A stretch of DNA of 64,000 bases from Acetobacterium sp. (GTDB taxonomy: Bacteria; Bacillota; Clostridia; Eubacteriales; Eubacteriaceae): the NCBI RefSeq assembly GCF_030652775.1, contig NZ_JAUSPS010000049.1, forward strand, positions 20,373 to 84,372, in the 5' to 3' direction. A program made the position numbers and the translations under genes. Under the pieces are notes generated by a model that saw only the letters and a program-made list of their open reading frames with translations, had not been told where the DNA came from and made no database searches. This document shows positions 45,430 through 54,128 of the stretch, one piece after another (position 1 is the first letter of the stretch; every line of letters begins with the position of its first letter).

Positions 45430-48400
45430 TTATTTAAAATAATTGACGCCGGCTTTAAAGATCTGCTGATCCATATTTCCAGGAATGTTTTTATAAAGAT
45501 TCTTACCAATTCGCTCAGAGTGACCCATTTTTCCGAGCACCCGTCCGTCCCGACTGGTGATGCCTTCCACCGCATAAACGGAACCGTTGGGATTGAAGCG
45601 ACCATCAAGGGTGGCTGCGCCCTCGAAATCCACATATTGGGTGGCAATCTGGCCGTTTTCAATGAGGTTTTTCAGGACTGCATCGCTGGCCACAAAGCGC
45701 CCTTCCCCATGTGACATCGGGATGCGATGAATGTCACCCACACTGGTATTGACTAACCACGGAGACAGTGTCGAACTGATTCGGGTCATCGGGATGGTGG
45801 ACACATGCCGGCCAATGGTGTTAAAGGTTAAGGTCGGCATCTCCTCAGTGATCTCACAGATTTCACCGTTGGGCACCAGTCCCAGCTTGATCAGCGCCTG
45901 GAAGCCATTACAGATTCCCAGCACCAGACCGTCACGGTTATTGAGCAAATCCATGACGGCATCCATCATCTTGGGATTTCGGAAAACCGAGGCAATAAAT
46001 TTACCGGAACCGTTGGGCTGATCCCCGGCGCTGAATCCGCCAGGAATCATAATCATCTGGGATGCTCTGATATGTGCGGCCATTTCATCAATGGAGCGGG
46101 TTATATCCTGAGCTGACTGATTTCTAAAAATTGTGGTGACCGGTTTTGCGCCGGCGTTCTCAAAGGCTTTGGCCGAATCGTATTCACAGTTGGTTCCGGG
46201 GAATACCGGGATAAATACCTGAGGTTTTGCCTGTTTTTCTTTACGGTAAACAATCGGTGCGGTCGTAAAGCTTAAGGTTTCTACCCGTCCAGTGGTTTCC
46301 GCTTTTTCAGGATAGACTGACCGCAGTGGTGCTTCCCAGACTTCAACCAGTTCATTGATCGCAATGGCATCACTGCCATAAACAATTTTACCGGTATCAT
46401 TTGTTTTCCCGATCGGGGTTGATCCCTCCAGGATTTCAAAACTTTCGACTAAAATACTGCCATATAGCGGTTTAAACAAAAAGGCTGGATCGATCCGGTC
46501 ATTAAGGGTAACCCCGATGCCGTTGCCAAAGGCCATTTTTGCCACAGCTTCCGCCAGGCCACCGTAGCCGATGGTTTTTGCACTTAAGATTTTGCCTTCC
46601 TGATTGGCTTTGATGATGATATCATAAACGGCTTTAACCACCGTCAATTCTGGCACTCCATTTTTGTCCACCGGCAGGGTGAACAATTGCAGCAATGACT
46701 CTGAGGACTTTAGCTCGCTGGTTATCACCGCATCGACATGGGACGTTGCCACCGCAAAGGAAATCAGGGTTGGCGGCACGGTCAGTTCCCCAAAGGTGCC
46801 CGACATACTGTCCTTACCACCAATAGCTGGAGTCCCCATAGCGGTCTGAACCTGATGAGCGCCTAAGAGCGCTGCAAAAGGTCGGCCCCATTTAAGCGGT
46901 TCTTTGCCCAATCGTTCAAAATATTCCTGGAAACTGAGTCGGGCTTTTTTATAGTCTCCGCCCATGGCAACCAGTTTCGACAGGGATTCAAGAACCCCCA
47001 TCATCCCGCCTAAAAAGGGGCTGTTTTTAGCAATAACCGGATTATAGCCAAAAGTCATCATACTGCAGGTGGTGGTATCGCCATGAATCATCGGGATCTT
47101 GGCCACCATCCCATCCATGGGCGACAGCGCATTTTTTCCGCCGTAGGGCATGGCCACAGTACCGACACCAATGGTGGCGTCAAACATTTCCACCATGCCC
47201 CGCTGGCTGGCTACATTCAGGTCTTTGAGCGTTTCGGTCATCTTATTAATAAAATCAAATTGTTCATCATTTTTGAGGTCTTGATCCGCTATTTTTATTG
47301 CGCTTTTTATTTCTATTGGCGACTCGACTGCCACATCAATAAATTGCGGGGCGCCGTTGGTTTCCAGAAATGCCCGGGAGATATTCAGAACTTCTTCACC
47401 CCGCCATTTCATAATCAGCCGGCCAGAATCGGTAACGGTAGCAACTGCGTTAATCTCAAGATTTTCAGCATTCCCCATGGCAATAAAGGTGTCCACATCT
47501 TTGGGATCGACCACCACAGCCATTCGTTCCTGAGATTCGGAGATAGCCAGTTCGGTGCCGTCCAAGCCTTCATATTTCTTTGGCACCTTGTCCAAATCAA
47601 TTTCCAGACTGTCCGCCAGTTCGCCAATGGCCACTGATACCCCGCCGGCACCAAAATCGTTACAGCGTTTGATTAAATTCGCCAGTTCTTTGCTTCTGAA
47701 TAACCGTTGGATTTTTCGTTCTTCGACCGGATTCCCTTTTTGAACCTCAGCACCGCTTTCCATAATCGATTCTTCGGTGTGGGCCTTTGATGACCCTGTG
47801 GCACCGCCACAACCATCCCGTCCAGTTCGTCCACCGACTAACAGCACCACGTCGCCGGGGGTGGGGCGTTGACGGATGACATTTTCTTTGGGTGCTGCTG
47901 CAATTACAGCGCCGACTTCCATCCGCTTGGCCAAAAATCCAGGATCATAAACTTCAGTTACTTGACCGGTCGCCAAACCGATCTGGTTTCCATATGAACT
48001 GTAGCCATGGGCCGCTTCCGTCGAAATTTTACGCTGCGGTAATTTGCCAGGGAGCGTATCTTCAATGGCCGCTCGAGGATCCCAGGCACCGGTAACCCGC
48101 ATCGCCTGATAAACGTAACTTCGTCCCGAAAGGGGATCCCGGATGGCTCCGCCCAAACAGGTAGCGGCGCCACCAAATGGTTCAATTTCGGTGGGGTGGT
48201 TATGGGTTTCGTTTTTAAACATCAGTAGCCATTCTTCATCGACACCGTCATGATCGACGACCATGTTAATGCTGCAGGCGTTGATTTCTTCAGATTCATC
48301 CAAATCCGGAATCCGTCCATGTTTTTTTAGGGCTTTAGTACCAATCACGGCCAGATCCATCAGACTCATTGGTCGTTCGGAATTTTCACCGTACAGTTCC

Positions 48401-49179
48401 GTTCTGGCCTGGCAGTAGTCATCATAGGCAAGTTTCATCGCCTGTGAAATGGGGTCATCTCCCAGGAACTGCACGTCTTGGATTTGGGTCAAAAAGGTCG
48501 TATGACGACAATGATCCGACCAATAGGTATCAATTACCTTTAATTCCGTAATGGTCGGATTTCGTTTTTCATCTTTATTAAAATAATCTTGTACAAATAA
48601 AATATCCTCAGTGGTCATGGCGAATCCATTCTCCATCCGAAACGTTTCTAATTGATCGGCATCCAGAGCAATAAAATCATCCAACGGCTTGATATCTGCA
48701 GGCTCTCGCACCTCATCAACCAAGGTGACAAAAGGTTCCAGGCTGGCTTCCTGGGAATCCACCGGATTGATCATATAGTGCTTAATGCTGTCGAATTCAT
48801 TTTGTGTCAGTTCACCTGTGAGTACAACAATTTTTGCTACCTTAACCAGAGCCCGTTCCCCGGACACGATCTGAATACACTGAATCGCAGAATCGCCGTG
48901 CTGGTCATATTGGCCGGGCAAATAGGAAATCCCGAAGACTTTCTCGTCATCATTAATCTGAAGGGTTCCTTCAAATACCCGATCGACATTGGGTTCGGAT
49001 AAAATGGTGCCGATAATCTGATTGAATAAACAATCTGCCACGCCTTCCACATCGTATCGGAATAAAATACGCATGGATTCTAACTTCTGAATCTTTAAAA
49101 TTCGTTGAAAGGTATGTGTCAGCGATTTGGCTTCTACTTCAAACTTGTCTTTTTTTTCTACAAAAATTCGTTTTATCAC
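45430..49179 (-). CDS. purL: Phosphoribosylformylglycinamidine synthase, single-chain
   Basis: This is a 1249-residue fused enzyme for step 4. N-terminal PurS-like part, FGAM synthase core with FKNETHNHPTEI, GGAATCLGGAIRD and a second synthetase-like half with GGKDSMSG. The C-terminal glutaminase has the Cys in LGICNGFQ and the His/Glu pair in MSHGEGRF. This single-chain form of about 1250 residues is common in Clostridia, while Bacillus uses purSQL. GTG start with GGTGG at seven bases. First gene of the pur operon, behind a PurBox-like repeat. Confidence 0.97.
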   Translation of the reverse strand: MIKRIFVEKKDKFEVEAKSLTHTFQRILKIQKLESMRILFRYDVEGVADCLFNQIIGTILSEPNVDRVFEGTLQINDDEKVFGISYLPGQYDQHGDSAIQCIQIVSGERALVKVAKIVVLTGELTQNEFDSIKHYMINPVDSQEASLEPFVTLVDEVREPADIKPLDDFIALDADQLETFRMENGFAMTTEDILFVQDYFNKDEKRNPTITELKVIDTYWSDHCRHTTFLTQIQDVQFLGDDPISQAMKLAYDDYCQARTELYGENSERPMSLMDLAVIGTKALKKHGRIPDLDESEEINACSINMVVDHDGVDEEWLLMFKNETHNHPTEIEPFGGAATCLGGAIRDPLSGRSYVYQAMRVTGAWDPRAAIEDTLPGKLPQRKISTEAAHGYSSYGNQIGLATGQVTEVYDPGFLAKRMEVGAVIAAAPKENVIRQRPTPGDVVLLVGGRTGRDGCGGATGSSKAHTEESIMESGAEVQKGNPVEERKIQRLFRSKELANLIKRCNDFGAGGVSVAIGELADSLEIDLDKVPKKYEGLDGTELAISESQERMAVVVDPKDVDTFIAMGNAENLEINAVATVTDSGRLIMKWRGEEVLNISRAFLETNGAPQFIDVAVESPIEIKSAIKIADQDLKNDEQFDFINKMTETLKDLNVASQRGMVEMFDATIGVGTVAMPYGGKNALSPMDGMVAKIPMIHGDTTTCSMMTFGYNPVIAKNSPFLGGMMGVLESLSKLVAMGGDYKKARLSFQEYFERLGKEPLKWGRPFAALLGAHQVQTAMGTPAIGGKDSMSGTFGELTVPPTLISFAVATSHVDAVITSELKSSESLLQLFTLPVDKNGVPELTVVKAVYDIIIKANQEGKILSAKTIGYGGLAEAVAKMAFGNGIGVTLNDRIDPAFLFKPLYGSILVESFEILEGSTPIGKTNDTGKIVYGSDAIAINELVEVWEAPLRSVYPEKAETTGRVETLSFTTAPIVYRKEKQAKPQVFIPVFPGTNCEYDSAKAFENAGAKPVTTIFRNQSAQDITRSIDEMAAHIRASQMIMIPGGFSAGDQPNGSGKFIASVFRNPKMMDAVMDLLNNRDGLVLGICNGFQALIKLGLVPNGEICEITEEMPTLTFNTIGRHVSTIPMTRISSTLSPWLVNTSVGDIHRIPMSHGEGRFVASDAVLKNLIENGQIATQYVDFEGAATLDGRFNPNGSVYAVEGITSRDGRVLGKMGHSERIGKNLYKNIPGNMDQQIFKAGVNYFK

Positions 49180-49217
49180 AATTTTTCCACCTTTTTTAAT
49201 GATAAAGTTATTTTACT

Positions 49218-49261
49218 ATTTCCGAACAATAATATCAATAGAATTTAAAACGTTCGGATTA
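49218..49261. promoter_or_regulatory. PurBox-like inverted repeat (PurR operator candidate)
   Basis: ATTTCCGAACAAT (49218-49230) fits the Firmicute PurBox AWWWCCGAACWWT exactly. An inverted GTTCGG lies at 49252-49257, with about 18 nt between the boxes. It lies 40-80 bp before purL. The PurR protein of this type responds to PRPP; its gene is not in the window. The purine aptamer core of xpt-type riboswitches was looked for by eye and not seen. Confidence 0.6.
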
Positions 49262-49414
49262 TTTTTTTCCTAACCTGATAATTTCTTAGATATATTAGTT
49301 TATTTTTAAGTTTTTCACGAATATAGTATAATATAAAGTATAATTGAATAGTATTTGGGTAAAATAATTTTATCCCATCATTAAATATAAAAAACGATCC
49401 ACGAGAGGTATTAT

Positions 49415-50113
49415 ATGAAAATCTTCCATTTGCATCATAGCGGCTTTTTAATTCAATTAGCGGATAAGACCCTGATTTTTGATTGCTTTACCCATATCCC
49501 AACCAGTCTCCTGCGCAAGGGGATACCACATTATTTCTTTGTGTCTCACGGTCATAGCGATCACTACACTGCTGATATTTTTTCAACCGACCGGATTTAT
49601 CATCCCACCTATATACTAAGCAACGATATTCCCAAGGCATCCACCCATAAAACCCACGCAATCGGTCCCTACCAGCACATGTCTCTGGGCGGAATGGATA
49701 TCAAGACCTTTGGGTCCACTGATCAGGGCGTCTCATTTTATATTGCCACCAATTCCCACCGAATTTTCCACGCCGGAGATCTGAACTGGTGGGACTGGGA
49801 CACCAAAGAAAAACCAAACATCGATCCGCTCCAGGAGGAAAAGGACTTTAAAGCCGAACTGGAAAAAATGAAAAACCTGCCGATGGAATTCGCCTTTATT
49901 CCAGTCGATCCCCGTCTGGGCGACTCCTTTTATAAAGCTGGCGAGCACTTTATTGAAACTTTTCACCCTAAGGTCGTGATTCCCATGCATTTCAAGGATG
50001 ACTTTGCCATCATCAAGCGTTTTAAAGCCAAAATTGGAAATACTCAAACCATTATTCCTGAATTTAAAGAGCGGAATGTTAAGATTAAAAATACCTGGTC
50101 TCCGGAGGTCTGA
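49415..50113 (+). CDS. MBL-fold metallo-hydrolase
   Basis: This is a 232-residue metallo-beta-lactamase-fold protein. FVSHGHSDHYTADIF (about residues 43-57) holds the HxHxDH zinc site. Further ligands are in FHAGDLNWWDWD (about 117-128) and the terminal MHFKDDF. It resembles UlaG/YycJ-like cytosolic hydrolases but the substrate is unknown. It lies 39 bp upstream of the hybrid GGDEF gene and may share its transcript. Confidence 0.85.
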   Translation: MKIFHLHHSGFLIQLADKTLIFDCFTHIPTSLLRKGIPHYFFVSHGHSDHYTADIFSTDRIYHPTYILSNDIPKASTHKTHAIGPYQHMSLGGMDIKTFGSTDQGVSFYIATNSHRIFHAGDLNWWDWDTKEKPNIDPLQEEKDFKAELEKMKNLPMEFAFIPVDPRLGDSFYKAGEHFIETFHPKVVIPMHFKDDFAIIKRFKAKIGNTQTIIPEFKERNVKIKNTWSPEV

Positions 50114-50152
50114 GTAATTGAATCAAACCAACCTGCTGAAAGGGGTGCGACT

Positions 50153-52288
50153 ATGAAAGACTTCTTTTCACTCAACGAACAAAGCCGTCAGCACTTGAAC
50201 GTATTTTTTGCCATTAGTATGGACTTTCTTTGCATCACCGATGAGCGGGGGGGGATTCTGAAGTCAAACCAGACGTGGGAAACCAAACTGGGTTACCTGA
50301 CCCCGGAGCTTCTCAATAAAAATCTCATTGACCTTGTTCACCCCAACGATGTGGCAAACCTGATTCTGGCTCTTAAAAAGCTCTCTATGGAAAAAGAAAG
50401 TCTGACTCTTGCCAGCCGTTTGCGTGCGAATGACGGCACCTATCAATTTGTGACCTGGCAGTTTCAATGGGTCGATGAGTTAATTTACAGTTGCGCCAAA
50501 GATCTGACTGAACTATATCATGCAAATAAAAAAGCTGAATCTGCGGAATTTTCAAAAAATCAACTGATTTCCCTTTTATCCAATGAAATCCATGAACCAC
50601 TGGAAAGCTTGTCCCTGTTCATCCAGTTAATCGGAAAAACTCAATCCAGCTCAGATCAGAATATCTGTCTGGAAAATATCCGGCTTTCCACTGAGTTTCT
50701 GGAGAACCTAATCAACGGAATTCTGGTAACTGACAAAAGCAATCAGACTGGTCATGATGTGCTTGCTTTTAATTTTCACAACACTGTCGAAGATGCGATT
50801 ATCCCTCTGATCGTCAGTGCCAAACGCCATAACATCAGCCTCGATTTGGCCATTCATCCGAAAATTCCAGCGACAGTCCTGGGCGATTCTCAGCGGCTCA
50901 AACAGATTATCTCTTTTTTAGTGCTCAATGCCATTAAATGCCTGGAACGAGGTAAAATCAGTATCGAAGCAACTCCGGAAAATACTGACAAAGCCGTTTT
51001 TAAGATTTATTTTACGGTGAAAACTTCTGGGATTGCACCTTTAAAAGGTGGCACTGATAACCCTTTTTCTATCAATGATTCAAATAGCAGAGCCAATGAA
51101 AGCACCCTTGATTTTGGTCTGGAGCTGGTAAAAATACTGGTCGAAACCATGAATGGCAAGTTCTCCGCCAACCAGGACAGTGCGAGCGGCTATGAATTTT
51201 CGTTTTATGTTCTATTGCTCAGAGATGATGCCCAGAATAGCAAAAACGTCAACCGTCTATCAGAGCGGGTATTGCCTATGTATAATAAGAACATTCGGCT
51301 TAAAGCAGAGGAACTGTTGGCGATTGAACAAATCAGAAATGATCAGGCTAAATCTTATGACAAAGCCATTACTGAAAGAAGACAGCGGATCTTAGTCGTT
51401 GATGATGCCCCGGAAAACACCCAATTGCTAGCTCAAGCTTTGATCGAAAATTATGAAATTGTTGTAGCCAATAGCGGCAAAGATGCCTTAGGAATTGCGC
51501 AACAGGTTCCGGCTCCAGACATCATTCTGCTGGATCTGAGCATGCCGGATATGAGTGGCTACGAGGTCTGTAAACAAATCCAACTGGAAGAAAACACCAT
51601 GGACATTCCGATTATTTTTCTGACTACCCTGAGTGACACCGAAAATGAAGCCTATGGCTTACAATCTGGTGCTGTGGATTTTATTTCCAAGCCCTTCGAT
51701 CTCCCCCGTGTGGAAGAAAAAATCAAAAACCATCTGGCGCTAAAGCATTATCGGGAAATCCTCAGCATTGCTGCTGACACCGACGCCTTGACTCAAATCC
51801 CCAATCGCCGCCGCTTCGAAGAAATGCTAGCCATTGAAATTCGCAAAGCCAGACGCAATAACACCCCACTGTCGGTGATTAGAATCGATATCGACTATTT
51901 TAAACCTTATAATGACAGTTACGGACATTTGGCAGGAGATGATTGTCTCCGGGAAGTTGCCAATTCACTAAAAAAAACATTAAAGCGTGCCGGTGATCTG
52001 GTTGCCCGTTGGGAGGGTGAGGAATTTACCTGTCTGCTCCCCGACACTAATTTAAAAGGAGCCGCTCATGTCGCTGAAAATATCAGAAAAGCGGTGTTGA
52101 ATCTGAGGATTCCCCACCAGTCCTCGCCAGTGGAAAAAGTTGTCACCTTATCACTAGGCGTCGCCACCGGGATCCGATCTGATGAAAGTTCTGCCGATCC
52201 CTTTGGAGACCTCCTGAAACAGGCCCAGGCCGCCCTGATAAACGCAAAGGGAACCGGTCGAAACCGGGTTTTTGTCTACCGAAAATAG
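50153..52288 (+). CDS. PAS - degenerate histidine kinase - REC - GGDEF hybrid protein
   Basis: This is a 711-residue cytosolic signalling protein. A PAS domain (about 10-120) is followed by a HisKA-like helix pair (about 135-185), an HATPase-like domain (about 200-360), a receiver with Asp in IILLDLSMPD (about 462) and a GGDEF domain (545-711). The H box reads SNEIHEP, so the phosphoacceptor His is Asn. The ATP lid motif DxGxG is not recognisable. The kinase part is therefore probably a pseudokinase sensor. The GGDEF site is EGEEF, with the inhibitory RxxD (RAGD) five residues upstream. It is likely a diguanylate cyclase controlled by PAS input and phosphorylation of REC by another kinase. 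Confidence 0.85.
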   Translation: MKDFFSLNEQSRQHLNVFFAISMDFLCITDERGGILKSNQTWETKLGYLTPELLNKNLIDLVHPNDVANLILALKKLSMEKESLTLASRLRANDGTYQFVTWQFQWVDELIYSCAKDLTELYHANKKAESAEFSKNQLISLLSNEIHEPLESLSLFIQLIGKTQSSSDQNICLENIRLSTEFLENLINGILVTDKSNQTGHDVLAFNFHNTVEDAIIPLIVSAKRHNISLDLAIHPKIPATVLGDSQRLKQIISFLVLNAIKCLERGKISIEATPENTDKAVFKIYFTVKTSGIAPLKGGTDNPFSINDSNSRANESTLDFGLELVKILVETMNGKFSANQDSASGYEFSFYVLLLRDDAQNSKNVNRLSERVLPMYNKNIRLKAEELLAIEQIRNDQAKSYDKAITERRQRILVVDDAPENTQLLAQALIENYEIVVANSGKDALGIAQQVPAPDIILLDLSMPDMSGYEVCKQIQLEENTMDIPIIFLTTLSDTENEAYGLQSGAVDFISKPFDLPRVEEKIKNHLALKHYREILSIAADTDALTQIPNRRRFEEMLAIEIRKARRNNTPLSVIRIDIDYFKPYNDSYGHLAGDDCLREVANSLKKTLKRAGDLVARWEGEEFTCLLPDTNLKGAAHVAENIRKAVLNLRIPHQSSPVEKVVTLSLGVATGIRSDESSADPFGDLLKQAQAALINAKGTGRNRVFVYRK

Positions 52289-52309
52289 GTCAAAATATTG
52301 AACCCCTAT

Positions 52310-52338
52310 TTCCTTAAGCGGATCAGGGGTTCTTTTTT
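52310..52338. terminator. Terminator between convergent genes
   Basis: GAACCCCT (52310-52317) pairs with AGGGGTTC (52325-52332) and a T-run follows. It serves the hybrid gene and possibly the EFR1 gene. Confidence 0.75.
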
Positions 52339-53221
52339 ATAATTTGAAACAATTGCTCTCAATGAGATAATCCCGCACCCCACGGAGCGAAGATTGACTG
52401 GTAGCCTGGCTGATTCTGGGATAAACGGTCAGGTGATCCATACGACTTTCTAACTTACTCAAATTAAATCCTTCGGGCACCACCATAAATTTCCCAAATC
52501 CCGGTTCGATAGCCTTTTGGGGACAGCCATAAACACAACGTAGACAAATGACACAGTCATTACCAAAGATATGCCTGCCGTCGATGATTTTGATATTATC
52601 CCGGGGACATAGCTTTTCGCACCAGCCGCAATTTGCACATTTATCGCTGACCTTAAGATATCGACCGAAAATCCTACCGCCAAAAACTTCTAAATAACCT
52701 AGCTTTGAAGCAATCCGATCAATCCCATATGGTACTGTCCGATGACGCTCCCCTTCCATGATTTCGGCTACTACCTTATCCACAATTACCGGGGTGGCAT
52801 GAAGTATCATAGCGCTGAGGCTTTCATCGAAGCCAAATAAAAAATTAGAGGGCATTACCACCATTTTTTCGTAAACCACGTCGTACCCTTTTTCCTCAAG
52901 ATGACGGATCGTGGCCGTGCGACAAGCGGTATTCGGCGAGATTTCTCCACCACCAGAAACTGAGACCACCACTGCCGGACGCCCTTCAACCGGTTGGATT
53001 TTTTTCAGCCACTCCGCAATGGGCTTGGGAGCATTAAAAGCATACACCGGAAAAAGCAAAACCAGCATATCCTCAAAAACTACTGGGGTTGTCGCACCTC
53101 TTAGCTCCGTCCGTTGAACCGTTATCGATCTTTTCATTAATGAACGTTCGAATGCCTCGGCGACTCGAGCTGTCCCGCCTGTGCCCGTAAAATATACTAG
53201 ATTTGCGCTTTTTATATTCAT
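52337..53221 (-). CDS. EFR1-type flavodoxin/ferredoxin fusion protein
   Basis: This is a 294-residue protein. The N-terminal flavodoxin-like domain (1-160, FTGTGGTARVAEAF phosphate loop) is followed by two 4Fe-4S motifs: CANCGWCEKLCP (about residues 194-205) and CVICLRCVYGCP (about 220-231). Such EFR1 proteins are frequent in anaerobic Clostridia and are thought to carry electrons for unknown partners. The start is the ATG at 53221 with GAGGG upstream; the frame extends to 53251. Stand-alone gene. Confidence 0.88.
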   Translation of the reverse strand: MNIKSANLVYFTGTGGTARVAEAFERSLMKRSITVQRTELRGATTPVVFEDMLVLLFPVYAFNAPKPIAEWLKKIQPVEGRPAVVVSVSGGGEISPNTACRTATIRHLEEKGYDVVYEKMVVMPSNFLFGFDESLSAMILHATPVIVDKVVAEIMEGERHRTVPYGIDRIASKLGYLEVFGGRIFGRYLKVSDKCANCGWCEKLCPRDNIKIIDGRHIFGNDCVICLRCVYGCPQKAIEPGFGKFMVVPEGFNLSKLESRMDHLTVYPRISQATSQSSLRGVRDYLIESNCFKL

Positions 53222-53531
53222 TTTTCCCTCGCTATCTATTATTGTTGCCAAGTTTATCTTTAATCAACAACCGCAATTGATATATACAACTCAAGGTGGC
53301 GTCAACTTGATGAATTCAATTGGTCTTATTACCCTATTAAGTATCTCCTTTATTGGATATTTCTAAAAATCGGCACATATTTCTACTTATCATTTTTACC
53401 CTTCTTAATTCTGAATAAACATAATCGTTTTAGATTGACTAATAATTAAAAAGCTTTACAGCCAGCCCGAATCAAGTATAAAATAATAACAACAATACAT
53501 GCGTTCGATGAACCGGAAAGGAACCCCGCAC
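53222..53531. other. Intergenic region between divergent EFR1 and GGDEF genes
   Basis: 310 bp, AT-rich, holding the promoters of two divergent genes. A short frame over 53181-53366 overlaps the EFR1 start and has no ribosome binding site. No repeat or riboswitch recognised. Confidence 0.5.
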
Positions 53532-54104
53532 ATGAAAAAATTTTGCGACCCCTCCAATGAAGGTGACGTGAGTAAGGAAATTGCGAAAAAAACCAGTGAT
53601 AACCTGGATACCCTCACCCAGATTGCTAACCGCCGAAAATTTGATGTGATGTTCACCGAGGCCATTATTAAATCAAAAACGACAGTTAGCTATTTGTCGA
53701 TCCTTATGATTGACATCGATTATTTAAAAAATCTCAATGACACCGATGGTAAATTAGCCGCTGATGAGTGTCTGCGCCAGGTTGCATTAACACTGAAAGA
53801 CGTCTTGAAACGATCTGGAGATTTGGCCGCCCGTTGGGATGATGAAAAATTTGCTTGTATTCTCTCGGATACCGACCCTGCAGGCGCTGCTCAAATGGCA
53901 GAAAAAATTAGAAAAAAAGTGATCGACTTAGCCATTCCCACTTCAGCATCCGCTGTGGCTGAAGTCGTCACCGTTTCGATTGGTGTGGTAACCTCCATTC
54001 TTACCGATGAGACTTCCTATGACAAACTATTAAAAAAAGCAGATCAGGCTTTGTCTACTGCCAGAGAAACAGGCCGAAACCGAATCTTTATCAGTAAAAG
54101 TTAG
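53532..54104 (+). CDS. Degenerate GGDEF-domain protein
   Basis: This is a 190-residue protein made almost only of a GGDEF domain. It is a close paralogue of the GGDEF part of the hybrid at 50153-52288 (shared LKRxGDLxARW and GAAxxAExIRKxV). The active-site motif is DDEKF in place of GGEEF, and the nucleotide-binding GHxxGDD region is GKLAADE, so catalysis is unlikely. The inhibitory c-di-GMP site RxxD (RSGD) is kept five residues before the motif, so it could act as a c-di-GMP receptor. The start at 53532 follows AAAGGA; the ATG at 53499 has no ribosome binding site. Confidence 0.8.
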   Translation: MKKFCDPSNEGDVSKEIAKKTSDNLDTLTQIANRRKFDVMFTEAIIKSKTTVSYLSILMIDIDYLKNLNDTDGKLAADECLRQVALTLKDVLKRSGDLAARWDDEKFACILSDTDPAGAAQMAEKIRKKVIDLAIPTSASAVAEVVTVSIGVVTSILTDETSYDKLLKKADQALSTARETGRNRIFISKS

Positions 54105-54128
54105 AAGCCGGATTTTTGTCTGGCTTTT
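54105..54128. terminator. Short terminator between convergent GGDEF genes
   Basis: AAGCC (54105-54109) pairs with GGCTT (54122-54126), extended by weak pairs, and T-runs follow. Modest strength. Confidence 0.5.

Noticed and set aside
49180..49414. Purine riboswitch before purL
   Set aside because: The conserved loop sequences were not found; a PurBox-like repeat explains the region better.
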